Source of the DNA: Blastomussa wellsi
Taxonomy: Eukaryota; Cnidaria; Anthozoa; Scleractinia; Plerogyridae
Length of the DNA: 64,000 bases
Reading direction: 5' to 3'
NCBI GenBank assembly: GCA_947652115.1
Contig: OX393570.1
Span: 12,854,950-12,918,949, forward strand
The translations under genes were made by a program, and so were the position numbers. The notes beneath the pieces were generated by a model that saw only the letters and a list, made by a program, of their open reading frames with translations, had not been told where the DNA came from and searched no databases. Shown one piece after another: positions 12,185 through 24,218 of the stretch (positions are counted from its first letter, which is position 1; the number at the start of each line of letters is the position of its first letter).

Positions 12185-12518
12185 ACAATATAATTTGGTT
12201 TTATCAACTGGGTTGATAATGTCAATTGGCCACCGTAAAGAGATTCAAGAGCTGACGTTTCGAGCATTAGCCCTTCGTCGGAGCGAATCAAGGAATTGTG
12301 CGTCGTGTGTTTTTATATACAGAAAGATGGAGCTTTGCTATTGGCTGGGGCTGGTGCCTGGTGTTCTGAATAAATTAGTTGAATGAAAAGTGTTCGTTGA
12401 TACCGTGAGGATTAAGAGTGCCGATTTGAAAAATAAATTTTTGTTCTAGAGTTTTACGGCTTTCCGTGTTTCCTTGGTGAAGGGAAAGGCCGCAGTCTGC
12501 GGCCTTTCCCTTCACCAA
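12185..12518 (-). mobile_element. Penelope-like terminal fragment ending in a snap-back palindrome
   Basis: Same terminal sequence as at 3165 and 59324, including the hammerhead-like core and the non-coding tail up to the GIY-YIG C-terminus. It stops inside the fragment at 12495, where a perfect 22-bp inverted copy (arms 12474-12495 and 12497-12518, centre 12496) begins. Confidence 0.75.
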
Positions 12519-13044
12519 AGAAACAACATGATACCCTTAATGCTGTTGCCATGACAACAGTTTTGCAGCTAGTACTATGAAAACTGAAATTCCCAGTTTT
12601 TGCTTATACCAAGAATCATCTACCACAGCTAATCCATGATGGGAATTGACGCAACTATGTCTGTTCCAAGTAGGACCCTTTGTCTCGCTTTGGACATTGC
12701 AAATGGAGATATTTGTTTTTTTGACAAAGAGAGACTGGAGCTGAAAGAGTTGCTATGGCAACAATTCTAAGGGTGCCATTTTCTTTCTTTCGGGATGCAC
12801 ATTTGTGGTGCCAAGTTTCAAGAAAACTGCATCAATAGTTTTAGAGATATTTTTTATTCAGTATTTTACCATTTTTTAGTTCAAACCAGCTGACATCATC
12901 ACTGATCTAATTTGCATAATAGAAAAATGTCAATATCTCTAAAACGAAAAAAAGATATTTCAAAAAGAAATATGTCATTCTTCTGAATTTTGAAAGTCCT
13001 TTCAAATAAGAAGAAAATATTTTTCATGTCATATACACTATAAG
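12519..13044. other. No gene seen
   Basis: AT-rich intergenic or intronic DNA without recognisable features. Confidence 0.4.
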
Positions 13045-13260
13045 CAATTGGAAAGAAGCCTGAAAAAATTAGGGCTTCAATAGGATTCAAACCCGTGACC
13101 TCCACGATACCGGTGCGATGCTCTATTTACTGAGCTATGAAGCCACACATTGGGAGCAAGCTCAATTTATTGAGTTGATATTTTCCTGTGGAGTGAAATG
13201 ATTTGAAGTTTATATGAAATAATTCATATTTGAGCTGCAGATGTAGATGAAAGTGAAGAA
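13045..13260 (-). repeat. tRNA-derived SINE, copy 1
   Basis: The minus strand of 13064-13144 folds like a tRNA: acceptor GGCTTCA/TGAAGCC, a D-arm with AGCTCAGTAAATAGAGC (A box), and a T-arm GGGTTTGAATCC (B box). A body with aatttattgag and gaaataattcat follows. The same unit recurs at 37800 and 38040. The anticodon loop is irregular and the A/B boxes belong to a repeat, so it is called a SINE rather than a functional tRNA. Confidence 0.7.
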
Positions 13261-14009
13261 TGATCATCACAGTGAATTTCCAATTTAAGCAATTGGACAT
13301 GCACAGTTGGCTTGAAACGTCAAATACGGTTGATAAACCAAAATCTTAAGACAAAGGACTCAAGGAAATATAGAATTAATCCCTATAGGCAAATTGTTTT
13401 TGCCAGAAAGGAACTAATGAAAAGGATAGTTTACTGTAGTTATAGCTTTTGCCAGGTGGTACCGACGTTAGAAAAAAATGACAGAATCTGTCAGCGGCCT
13501 CCTTAGGATTCATAATTGTCACGCCTTCTGATTTAAATGACAAAGGTAAATAAGTCTTTAAATTTTGCATGTTAAAAATTTCATTAATCAACTTCAAAGT
13601 CAGTTTGAGATAGAAAGATAGGAGTTTGGTTTGTCCCTTTAGACAGGACATATTGTTAAGGCAGCCTGGCAAAAATACTGAAGGGTAACATGCAATAAAT
13701 AAACTTTCCATCCAGGTGAGGGGAGGGGAGTGTAGTTTATAATTAGCTTCTGCACACCGTACTTTTTGACTGGGATATGACAGACTTACCAGTGCGTTTT
13801 GTTTTCTCTAGGCTGAATTGATCTGAATGGAAAAAGCTGCATGGCACAAATTTAAGAAGATTAATAACGTAAACTGTCAGCAAAGTTGAAGCAATGCCTA
13901 CTGTCTTTTTTGTGCTGAGAGTTTTTTTTTTCAGTGTGCGAATGTGATGCATAAATGATGTGCACAGTAAGGATGGCACATCCTTAAGATTAGTCTTTTT
14001 TTCTTACAG
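13261..14009. other. No gene seen (upstream intron of host gene)
   Basis: AT-rich intronic DNA ending in a polypyrimidine tract and acceptor TTCTTACAG before the exon at 14010. Confidence 0.4.
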
Positions 14010-14127
14010 GTTGGTGTGTGCACCTTATGGAGTATTAGACTGGTTGTGTTTGTTAATCAAGACCTAAAGCACATGATATCTCATGTTCAGCAGTCAAGTG
14101 TTAAGACTGGCATAGCCAATGCTCTTG
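14010..14127 (+). CDS. INPP5D/INPPL1-like: Host exon: SHIP-type inositol polyphosphate 5-phosphatase
   Basis: A 118-bp open exon with acceptor TTACAG and donor G|GTAAGC. It encodes VGVCTLWSIRLVVFVNQDLK, then HVQQSSVKTGIANALG, the segment of the 5-phosphatase catalytic domain just before the NKG-V-ISF strand. SHIP enzymes remove the 5-phosphate of PtdIns(3,4,5)P3 at the plasma membrane. The exon ends in phase 1, which fits the exon at 18851 exactly. Upstream exons are not recognised in the window. Confidence 0.8.
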
Positions 14128-16480
14128 GTAAGCTGTTTTTGGATTGATTAGTTTTAGGGCATGTTTAAGCTGCATGTTGAGGAACAGTGCATATGTTAGA
14201 GGCATAGAGAATGTGTGTACCTTCCCCTGTGTATAGAGCATAAAAAATGGCAACTATGCCTTTTTAAGGTTACGCAATACCTTCAGGGGTGTTCTTCAGA
14301 AAAAACTTCCTGCCAGCTAAGTTGTTTTCAAGGAAACTTCCACACAAACTATATATCAATGGAAAGGTTTTGAATTGTAGAATTTGAAAAAAATATCTGC
14401 TATATATGCTGTTCGTCCATTTTGTAAAAGAAAAGACGCTGGTAAACAGAAAACAACAGACTGTCGTTCCGCCAAATTAATCGGTTATCAAAGGCAAACA
14501 CTGATGTAAAAGCACTGCAAGCATCAATCTTAATTGTGTCAGGGATTTCCTGTGTTCCGATTAGTTATCTTTTTATAGACCCGTAAAGTTACAGTATCAA
14601 GAATTTTCCCAGCTTCGGTGCATTCTCAGCTGCCAAACAAAAAATATCCAAAATTTTAAAAATCCCTGGCATTCTTTTGTTCCTCAATGCTTAATGAATG
14701 TTCTGGCCAAATTTCGTTAAAATCCATCAATTCTACATAGAGATGGCATTTTTGCCACAAACAAAAGCAAGTTTTTGCCCTTAAAAGATTTGTAAACACA
14801 TCTCACTTTTACTGAGATATCCATCAACAGAATGTGCCACTAGCCAATCAGATGGCATTCACAGCGAGCAAAATGATATTTTCACAGGAACTCTAGGACA
14901 GTGTGGCGTTCTTCTCGCCTTGTGTTTAATGCATGATACTGTATTCAAAGACATGTTTACTTGGTTTAGGTTCGACGGTGACGTCTTCAAATTGATTTGC
15001 GAGAACTGACTTTGCAAAATAAAGCGGTAAGCGAACAGCAGTAACGCGGTCCTCGTAATAAGAGCTCCCAGGGGAGCCGACATGCTATTAGGATTATGAC
15101 ACCTTACAGTGTTAATAACTTTTATTAAAAAGCCTATTTTTCTAAATGACTTGGGCAGGTTTTAAGATTTTAATTTCATTTTTTGGGAAATATTAGATTT
15201 TATAGCAATCTTCCTTTTAGTGTTAAAAAATTTTTGCCAAAAGTAGCCCTCTGAAGGTATTGTGTAACCTTTTAGTAACTCTGAAAATGGCAAATCCATT
15301 TCAGACTTCTTGGAGATGGCTCGTTTTCACTCCCTCTATTGACCAGTCACGCTCCCATATAACATTTTAAACTTAATCCCTGACCAGAGCCATAGTGCAG
15401 GAGGATGCCAACAACTAGGGACGATTTCTGCAATGCGTAACACAATTGCTTTATAAACATTTAGCTCTTCAGAACACCTCTGTGTGGAGATTGTGACATA
15501 TTCCCTGCTCAGGTATCTTGGAACTAAAATGCGCAATTTACAGAAATAAAATTTTCTGTGATGTGCCGAGACTTTTATTTTCTCATTGTCTTAGTAAACA
15601 AACCAATTTTCATGTTGTTAGCCAATGTTATTAACCAAACTGAGCCAGCATGTTAATTAGTGTTGATTAGGATCCTGACCCAAATGAAAACAAGTGATAT
15701 CTTTTGAAACAGAAATATTCTGCCTTAAGAAAACCGGATTTGCGAAAAAGTTTATTCGAATTAACTCAAAACTCTCAACCGACGAGTATTTTTTTGAGCT
15801 AGGTCAAGTGTCAAATTTGCCACGGGAAATATTTTTGACTTGAAATTAAAAATGCTTGATATTTGCATATTTTCAAAGATCAAAACAGTCATTTGTGACC
15901 CTCGATGGGAAAACAGGTACAAAGGTAATAGCACGCTGACAACACGCTAGCACAACACGCTTAGCGTGTCTAATGTCACGGATATGCTCATATTGAATCA
16001 CTACAACAATGCGGGACACACAAGCTTTGTTTTGGGAGTTTTAGCACGCTAAATCTTTTGTTTCGATTGGGGTGCTCGTGGTCACGCTTAGCGGGCAATT
16101 TAACACGCCAAACACTCAAGAACACGCCAGAATTATGGCAGAAACCACACATTCATTACAGATTTCGTTATCCAGAAATAATTATACGAGAAACTTATGC
16201 AGACAAAGAAGCAACGCCAAAAGTAAACGCTTCAGTTATTCGAGTTTAATAAATGTACGATCTGTCTGTATTTTTTTCCATTTATAACCAATAGGCTGAT
16301 TTTTCTCTTTGAAAACTATTCATTTAGAAACTGAATTTCAAAGCTTGCTGTTTGCTCATAAGCACCTCAATGGTTTTTCCTGCGTCAAAAGGCTAAACGT
16401 AACCTGATTGGTTGAAATTCATCGGATGATGGAGCGTGAACCAATCAGTGTCAGGGTCAATAATGCAAAGGCGGCCCGCC
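14128..16480. other. Intron without recognisable gene; ACACGC-rich patch
   Basis: AT-rich intron. Around 15930-16125 the hexamer ACACGC/GCGTGT recurs many times, including a small palindrome ACACGCTTAGCGTGT. Short ORFs here look random. Confidence 0.4.
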
Positions 16481-16489
16481 TGGAGTAAT

Positions 16490-18702
16490 TTGTGGCCCAC
16501 AGAGCATTTGACAAGGCTGAATTTCAATTTGGCCACCTATCATCACCTCACCTATCCTCTTCGTGCCTCGTTGCACATAGGGCCTTCACAGGGCTTTTCC
16601 ACTCTTCTCGATTGGTTGCTGCGGTCCGCACCTCCTCCCACGATCTCCAACCTGCCTCTTGCCTTTCTTTCTCTACTGTGCTTTTCCAGGTGGTTTTTGG
16701 TCTTCCTCTTCTCCTTTTACCTTCTGGTGCCCAGCTTATAGCAACATTGCAATCATCATTACGATCTTTCCTAAGAATATGACCAATCATTTTCCATCTT
16801 CGAGACATCACTTCCACACTCAGTGGTTTCATGCCTGCTCGTTGTAGTAGCTCTTTGGTACTGACATGGTCTAGCCATCGGACTCGAAGGATCTTTCGTA
16901 GGCACCTATTATGGAATACATTCACTGCTTTATCATCTCCTTTATTCATCTTCCATGTCTCAGATCCATAGAGTAACACCAGTGTTTTATACAGCCTCAG
17001 CTTGGTTTTCCTCAGGATGTTATTAGAGATCCAGATCTTCTTTAGTTTGTTAAAGGCAGCTCTAGCTTTCGATAACCTGTTCTTCAAGTCCTTCATACCA
17101 CCTCCCTCTTTACAAACTTTGGCCCCCAAGTACACAAACTCATCGACATCTTCAATATCCTGTCCATTGATTGTGATCTTTTCTTGGTTCCTTGCATTGA
17201 TCCTCATCATTTTTGCCTTTTCTTCGTTGATTTTGAGTCCCACTCATCTGGCCTCTTCATCCAGCCTTGTCGTTTCATCCTGAATCTGCTGCTTGGTAGA
17301 TGAAAACAGGACTATATCATCCAAGTCATCCAGTTTTGAAGTAAACTTCCATCTAATATCATTTTCACCCCTGCCAACTGCTCTTCGCATTACCCAATTC
17401 ATAACAACCAAGAACAAGAATCCCGACATATTACATCCTTGTTTTACCCCAGTTTTAATGTCAAACCACTCACATGTTTCCCCCTGATCTTCTACAGCAC
17501 ACTTGAAGTCGTCATAAAATACTCTTACCATTTTCACGATCTTCTCTGGGATTCCATACTTGGCCATTATTACTTACACGCTTTCTCGGTGGATAGAGTC
17601 AAAGGCCTTTTCAAAGTCTACAAAGTTTAGGTACAGGGTTGCCTGCCATTCGCTGACCTGCTCAATTATGTTCCGCAGGATAAAGATCTGGTCTGCTGTT
17701 CCCCTTCCCTTTCTATAGCCTGCCTGTTCCTTCCTCAGCCTTCTGTCCACTCCATTTTTCACTCGCTCTATGATGATTCTACAGTAAGGTTATTCCTCTC
17801 GAATTTTTGCATTCTTTGAGATTTCCTTTTTTCAGCAACTTGATAATTAGTCCTTGTTTCCAGGGCTGGGGGATCTTCTCAGACGTCCACACTTTTCCCA
17901 ACAATTGATGGACTGTTGTGGCTGAAAACTCTATGTTCAGTTTCAATACCTCAGCCGTGATAGAGTCAGTTCCTGGCGCTTTCCCATTCTTCAATCATTT
18001 TATAGCTTGTTTGACTTCACCTAAAGTTTGTTCACTGACTTAGATCACTTCAATGATGTCATTAAGTTCCGATTCATGTCCCTCGTCCCTTAAGACTGGG
18101 TTTTCTGGTTCGTCCCTATTGAGTACTTCTTTAAAGTGCTCCGTCCATTGTGCCTGTACTTCGTCTTTTTTATTGAGAAGGTTTCCATTCTTGTCCAACA
18201 CTGCTGTGCTCTGCTTAGGTTTTTCATTGCATAATATCTTGGTCAGCCCATATAGTGTCTTCATGTGTTTGTTTCTTGCAGCCTCCTCTGCCTCACAGGT
18301 GATGTTCTCCATCCATTTCTTTTTGTCTGTCTTTATACTTCTCTTCACTTCCCTGTTCTTTTCTACATACTTTGCCCTAAGCTGCTTCTTGACCCTTTCT
18401 GAACGTGTTCCCAGGATCTTATTAATTTCCTCTCTTTGGTCTATGAGGCTCCATGACTCCTCACTTATCCATGGCTTCTTCTTCTTCCGAGGTCTACCTA
18501 AGACGGATTCCGCCACCTCTGTATATGCCTTCTTCATCACCTGAAAGTCTTGCTCCACTTCTTCGCTTTCTTCAACTGCTGTTTCCTCGTTCTCCAAGAC
18601 TTGGTACCTATTTTGCAAGGCAATGTTAAACCTCCTTAACACTTCTTCATTCCTCAACCTTCCTATAATGATATAATAATGTTCTTTAAACTGATAGATC
18701 AA
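16490..18702 (-). pseudogene. RTE-like non-LTR retrotransposon, RT part, broken
   Basis: In transcription order: linker 18040-18702, GKAPGTDSITAEVLKL (17779-17994), EQAGYRKGRGTADQIF and VDFEKAFDSIHRES (17574-17762), GVKQGCNMSGFLFLV (17244-17567), and the C-terminal tail GHILRKDRN...EGKRRRGRPKTTW (16548-17243). At the catalytic site the sequence reads LDDLDDIVLFSS, missing the residues between the two halves of the usual DFADD block, so the enzyme is dead even apart from stops at about 17573 and 17243. It is a diverged relative of the element at 4560-7880. No endonuclease part was found. Confidence 0.8.
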
Positions 18703-18850
18703 GTCATTCGATCAGCTTAAATTTTTTGAACCAATAGCCCAAGGCGGAAGGAGGGTGGGGGGGTGGTTACTTCCCTATAATTATTACACTGTATACATCT
18801 ACTATTTTGACTGTACTCTACTGACTTATCATGATTCTTTTTTACATTAG

Positions 18851-18945
18851 GTAACAAGGGTGGAGTAGGCATTTCCTTCTCTCTGGGTCCAGTATCCTTG
18901 TGTTTTGTCAACTGTCATCTGGCAGCAAGGAGTACTACAGCACGG
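18851..18945 (+). CDS. INPP5D/INPPL1-like: Host exon: SHIP-type 5-phosphatase (NKGGVGISF)
   Basis: Acceptor TTTACATTAG then 95 bp reading, after two bases that complete a glycine from the exon at 14010, NKGGVGISFSLGPVSLCFVN then CHLAARSTTAR. This is the catalytic NKG-V-ISF and VNxHL block of inositol 5-phosphatases. The only good donor (GCACGG|GTTTTG) leaves phase 0, whereas the next recognised exon (37217) needs two carried bases, so the junction is off by one. Either the true donor is unusual or there is a single-base error or lesion. Confidence 0.75.
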
Positions 18946-20140
18946 GTTTTGAAGTATGACTCACTTAATTTAGAGCAATTTTTACACTAAGGTTTGTAAA
19001 ACCAAAACCAAAGTAATCACTCTGGCCAAACAGAAATGACACAGACAAACACAGTGAACCAATCAAGACTTAAAGAAAGTATTACATGTGGCCAGCATGA
19101 AGTGCAGGAAAGTGTGTGCTTGTGAGTCATGATTGGTTTTGGTTTTACTTCTGATTTATTGAGCAAGACCAATCAACAAGCAAAGCAATGCAAAACCGAA
19201 GAAAACTTGCATTGCTTTCAACACTCAGTTGAAAACTGCTCATTGATATAAGTGCACCAAAGTGGCTTCATGCACAACATAAATTAACACATTTTCCCTC
19301 GTCCCTTCAACATGTGGTTGTCCTCTTATGTGTTCATGCCTTGAGAGGTCTGTTGAAACGGTTGTTCTTGCGTGAATACTATTACGTTTCCATCGCTGAG
19401 TTACCTGTCACTATTCCTCCTGATGTTTTTGGGAGCCACTCGTCTGGCTGCAGATGCAGCACCTAATGCTTTCATGCTGGCAATATTCCTGCACCGGACG
19501 CTGAAGAGATAAGCTGGTTCCTTTTGTCTTCATCTTGTTACACAGTTTGCTGCATTGTTCCATGATGCCACCTTCACGTTGGTTTTATGGTGTTAGTTGC
19601 CTTCTTTAAATTTTTCTTGGCATGACTTTGTGTTGCCCCTCAGGATGGCATGTGTCGCCTTTGGGTTAGTTTGAATCATGGCATGTGTTGCCTGTCAAGT
19701 TAATGTTTACTGCATTTGTTGCCTTCTAGCTAGTCAGTGTCAAGTTAATTTTCTTGGCGTGTGCCCCCTCAGGTTATTTTGTCCATGGCATTGCATACAT
19801 CACTTTTCAGGGTTGCAAATAACAGTTGGCAAAATTGGGCAATTTGGTCTGCATTTTCAGAAGAACATGAGCAGTCAACTTGTCAGATCATAAGAAGTAG
19901 ATCATTCGCCTGAATTGTTTAGCTGTCAGTCTTGGCTATTAACAATTGTGACCTGTCATTTATTTTCTTGCATGAAGCAAAACAAACAAGAGACATCATC
20001 GCATACTGGTAATGATTTGACAGTTGCTTCATTCATTGTTAAACGCTGCACTGTGAACAAATACACAACAAATATATATTTGGCCTTCTTCGCAGGCATT
20101 CTTTTGGGTTGTGACCCTATCTTTCCTCCTTGTTGGGACG
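18946..20140. other. Intron, no gene seen
   Basis: No coding sequence recognised. 19640-19800 has loosely repeated short phrases around ggcatgtgt and gtcaagttaat. Confidence 0.4.
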
Positions 20141-20303
20141 AGTAGTAAAGCTGGGGTTTAACAAATAACTCCTGATCTTCAGCCCTTTATTTTCCTAATT
20201 TAAACCCCCCAATGTCTGAAAATTCGTCCGTTGGGGGTTTTAAATTAGGTAAATAAATGTCTGAAGATCAGGTGTTATTTGATTAAACCCCAGCTTTACT
20301 ACT
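20141..20303. repeat. Terminal hairpin of element A
   Basis: The two arms are near-perfect inverted copies beginning AGTAGTAAAGCTGGGG and ending in its complement, with a loop at about 20212-20232. AACAAATA follows AGTAGTA after exactly 12 bases. Flank immediately outside: gggacg. No matching 6-bp duplicate was found on the right. Confidence 0.85.
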
Positions 20304-20423
20304 GTCAGCGAGGGAGGTGGTGGGGGTGGGGTGGGCAAGGGTAGAGGGGGGTGGAGGGGTGCCGGGGTGGCAGCGGCACAGCTGTCGCAGAACCCTCTTC
20401 GTCCTTGTGTGTGAGCAAAGCTG

Positions 20424-20504
20424 ATGGCAACCAATTAGAGCTTTGAATACCAGTCATTAAAGTCACGCATGGCAACCAATTAGAGCTTTGAATACCAGTC
20501 ATTA
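20424..20504 (+). repeat. 45-bp tandem duplication carrying AATTAGAG motif
   Basis: Two copies (20424-20459 and 20469-20504) that share ggcaaccaattagagctttg and the following 14 bases. A third, partial motif aattagagatttgcaca lies at 20521, about 20 bp before the ATG at 20557. This is a candidate promoter-proximal repeat. Confidence 0.7.
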
Positions 20505-20556
20505 TATAAAGTCGCGCAAGAATTAGAGATTTGCACACTTGTTAGAAAAGCGCGCA

Positions 20557-20906
20557 ATGGTTCGAGGAGAAAACAAGTGCAACCTTTCCGAGTCAATTCA
20601 AAACCTTCCTCCAGAGCTCCGGCAGCAAATTTGTAAGGAACACATCGCAATCAAAGTCAAGGAGCGATTGGATCTCGGTTTTGATGTTGTGCATAACAGG
20701 TTGTTTGCACTAATAGAAAACAAGTTTTTGGCCCCCTTTTTTGCGACAGATGTGAACAGTTTGTAAAAGTTTTCGTTTGTAGAAAATGCAACATATGCAG
20801 GCGAAATGGATTATGCTTAATGTGTTATAAAAATGGCGTGGAATATTTTTTAGGCAACACTTTTTATTTTGATGAGGCGGCGGCTTGCGGCGGAAACAAC
20901 CTTTAG
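20557..20906 (+). pseudogene. F-box-like zinc-binding small protein, element A copy (one frameshift)
   Basis: Starts MVRGENKCNLSESI, then NLPPELRQQICKEH, an F-box-like core at residues 15-30. After a one-base frameshift at about 20740 it continues CDRC...CRKC...C...CLMC, a set of CxxC pairs likely to bind zinc. The family recurs at 45150, 48209, 48647, 51959, 53124, 56552 and 56831. Length of the intact members is about 100 residues. Function is not known; an F-box-like helix plus zinc cluster could suggest ubiquitin-pathway or DNA contacts, but this is inference. Start chosen because the ATG lies just behind the AATTAGAG motif, as in the other copies. Confidence 0.6.
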
Positions 20907-20966
20907 GAGAGCGGATTTTTTTTTCTGCAACCAACTTTTCGGCAACTTTTTCCTACCACTTTTCCA

Positions 20967-21050
20967 TTGCCACAAGCCAGAACACTTTTTTCTTGCCACA
21001 AGCCAGACCACTTTTGCCTTGCCACAAACCACTTTGTTTGGCACAAGAGC
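20967..21050. repeat. Iteron-like array upstream of Rep-like gene (element A)
   Basis: TTGCCACAAGCCAG-type units start at 20967, 20993 and 21019, a 26-bp period, with a weaker fourth (ttggcacaagagc) at 21038. An inverted single copy occurs near the other end of the element (about 33240-33265). Element B has related units at the same place. Confidence 0.65.
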
Positions 21051-21149
21051 TGCTTTGCCCGACAGCAGGTGCCTCTCTGCAGGGCACAAAAAACAAACAA
21101 CAAACAGGTTGCCAAAATCCTCCAATTGAACAAACGTGTGTCGGAAGTA

Positions 21150-24100
21150 TACTGTTCAAACATTTTGGCAACAAAACATCCAACAATACGGCTTTGTTTT
21201 TCTCGAGGCCCGCAGCGCTGGAGGGAGAAGAAGCACTTGCCGAAGCTGTCGCGGCAGCAGAAAAGGAAGTTTGTGCCGAACTACAAGAGAAACGGGAAGA
21301 AAAAGCTGCAGAGGATAGAACAACGGAAGAAGAAGCAGGGGAAGCCTTCCAAACTGTCGCAGAGAAAACCAAACTTGCAGCAGCAGAGGCACGATTGCAT
21401 TCCAACAAAGCAAACCTTCGATAGTATGGGCCTGCGGTGCGAGAAATCTGTTGCCTACCACCTGCTACTCGATACGGAAGCAAATCTTCTGTCCGACATC
21501 GCCAAGGTTGACTATCTTGCAGGGAACCAAGGTCGCACGAACCTTCGGCCATTGGCTGGTCTTTCGTCGACAATCTCTACGTGTTTGGCCCGCTTGCCAG
21601 AGAGCAGTGCGTCTACAAGAGAGGAAAAATCTCCTGCACCGAGGGCCCACAAGGCGTGGCAAAAATTGTCGTGGCAAACATGGCAATAGCTTTGGAAAAT
21701 GTCATGGGGAAACGCTACACCACAAACATCATCCACACAGTGGGACAAGGGAAAGCGGAAAACAGTGCAATCCGCGCCACCATCAAGAGAATCGAGAAAA
21801 ACACCTGGCGCAGGGCAAAAAGAAGCTGGTTTGGTCTACACTCCAGGGAAGAGATCGCCGGCTATTTCGTGGCAAAATGTGACGTTTCCGAAGTCCCAAT
21901 GGAAGAGTTGCACCAGGCAATTCCGGTTTTCGCAGATCGTCTGGTCGGGGGCTTCGGCTACGATATCTACAGTATCGACTACACACAAGACTTTTCGGGC
22001 ACTTTGGATCACAAAGCTTTTGTGGCCAACCTTAGATTCGAAACGGCAGGGAGTTTTTCCACCACAATGGGAGAAAATAGCCCCCGGCTCCTGGACAACA
22101 CCGCCAGCATTGGGGAGCACTGCTGCACCTGGCTCGAGACCACACAACAACAAGAAAAGTACACAACCACCCGAAACAAGATCTACAACAAAGTCGTTTC
22201 GAATTTCGAGGCAGGAGAAATCCACGAGCCTGTTGGCGGGCACCTGGCAGAATACGCCGACTGCCCCAACCAGCAACTCTGCCAAACATTCTTCCAGCCA
22301 GACGTACAAGCCCGAGGTTGTACTCGAATCGAAACCACTTTGTACGGCCTCCCACTCGACCAACTATCGAACGAGAAAGCTTCCACCTGCATCGAGAAAG
22401 TCGGGGTTCTGTCGACGACTAACAACAAGCTCTCTTTGTGGTCCAACCGCCCAGCAAGCAGTGGAGAAACCTCGCCGCCACCCTCGACAGGTGCCTTGTT
22501 CTCGCGGACAGACCACAAGGCCACATCTTAGTCGTGTGGGGCGGCCACACAACGACAGGCTGGATCTTTGGAGTCCGTGTGCGCCCCACCCCAGCGAATG
22601 TCGCGGACCCAACCAAGTGGGAAAAAGCAGTGCCGTGGGCAGCAGGGGACTTCGGCTTCCGGTCTTGCCCGATTTTCCGGGTCGACATTCTGGCCGCCGA
22701 CGACAAAGGGGTGGAGCTCGGACCACTCCACTACTACCGGAAAGACGAAAACACCCGCACCATCCTCGCAGCGAGCAAAAAACAGACGCAGCTTCACCCA
22801 AACGGAGGCAACCTGCCAACACTTCTGCCGCCAACAGACAAGATCGTGTGGGAATGGCAGACCAAAAAATGCCACGCCATCGGCAACGATTCTTCGAAAT
22901 ACGAACTACAAGAAATGCCAGAAATTGCCCAACAGCGGCAAATATCTGCGCTTTCCATGGGAAACTGAGAGAAAGTTCTCGAGGAGCTTCGGTACACCCG
23001 CACAGCCGAGGAGTGGAAACGAGCCCACTGGGAAAGAGAAGAAAATCGGCACAAAAAAGAGGAAGAAAACACAAACATTCGCCAAGCTGAAATAGAGGCC
23101 CTTCGTTTGTGTCGGCGCTCTTGCGAAGGACACAAAAAAGTCTCGGAGCTGGCCGCAAACAAGAAATGGAAAGTTCTTGGTTTTCGTGCGAAAGAAGAGC
23201 AATGTCGGGTTGTCTTGCAGGAACCAAGTTCTTCAGGGTGTGTTTCTGTTTGGGCGACAAAACGTCTGCGAAAAATCCTCCACGACTGTGCAGCCTTCTT
23301 CCGCAAGGAGGAAGACAATTTTGGTCGGAAACTTTTCTGGCTTGTTGCTTTCGACAGTGTTGACAAGCTTGGAGGGTTGGTGTTGCAAATCGAACCCCCA
23401 AAAACCTTCCAGTCCAACGAGGGCAAAAAAATTGTGTGGAACCCAATACAAGTTCTAGAAGTCCCAGACTCTGGCCGACTCCCAATCTTGCGGGCTCTTG
23501 GGGCGAAATGCGAAGAAGACGACAACTTTGCGCAGATCTCGCCAAAACCAATTTTTCTGAAGTTTCTGCGCCAGCAAACAAAGACACGAAAAAAACAACA
23601 GACTTGCTGGCAGGAGAGTACATAGCCAAACGTTTCGCAACGACAACCTTCCGAAACTCTTCCGAAACTATTCCTGCTTCCGCTCTGCGAAGACGGGGAA
23701 CTGAAAACAGACGAAGAAACCCCAACGCACGGGTATTTCCTGGAAAGAGAGATTGAGGCAATGGGAGGCCTCCACGCACTAGAAAAAAGAAAAACCCAAT
23801 GCATTGCCGACTTGGGGAGGAGAAAATGACACCGAGCAAGAAAAAAAGCCGCCGTGTTACCCTGGCGTACACCGGACAGACTATATCGCAACAACCAATC
23901 CACCTTTGGTACAGAAAACAAAACTCCCCTGGCAAGCAACAACAAAAAGCTCTCCCAGTCCCCAGTCCAACCATTTTTCTGCAGTCTCTGCATCGATATG
24001 TCCGACAATGTTGGCCGGATTGTCTTCCCTCGAGGTGCAGAACTTGCCAAGAGCTCTCCAATCCTTCCAGCAGACTTTGTCTTCTTGCTGCTCGTACTCT

Positions 24101-24170
24101 TTCTTTCGGGTATGGGATTGGTGGAAAGGAAAATGCGGCACACAGCCAGGTGGTAGAACCACAAGATCCA
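21150..24170 (+). pseudogene. Rep-like large protein, element A copy
   Basis: Homologous to the genes at 49012-51835 and 53500-56324. The conserved part begins SMGLRCEKSVAYHLLL (21425) and runs through several frames: YSIDYTQDFSGTLD (about 21968), NKIYNKVVSNFEAGE (22173), RGCTRIETTLYG (22311), then a long charged coiled-coil middle and a Cys-rich C-terminus (CSLC near 23990, CRTC near 24040, CC near 24085). The ID-T-DF, YNK and TRIE blocks are arranged like those in Rep_trans-type replication initiators; that relation is inference. Upstream, 21150-21420 is open in two frames, one acidic and Ala/Glu-rich and one Lys/Gln-rich, which is specific to this copy. Frameshifts occur at about 21560, 22400 and 22970. 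Confidence 0.5.
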
Positions 24171-24218
24171 TTGTTTTCTTTGTATATTGCATTGCATGTT
24201 TCCAATTGCGAGTACTTT

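Noticed and set aside
13064..13144. tRNA gene on the minus strand
   Set aside because: Promoter boxes and acceptor stem fit, but the anticodon loop is irregular and the same unit with a common 3' body recurs twice, so it is a SINE.
15930..16125. CRISPR-like array from recurring ACACGC
   Set aside because: Hexamers are irregularly spaced with no repeat-spacer structure, and the context is eukaryotic.
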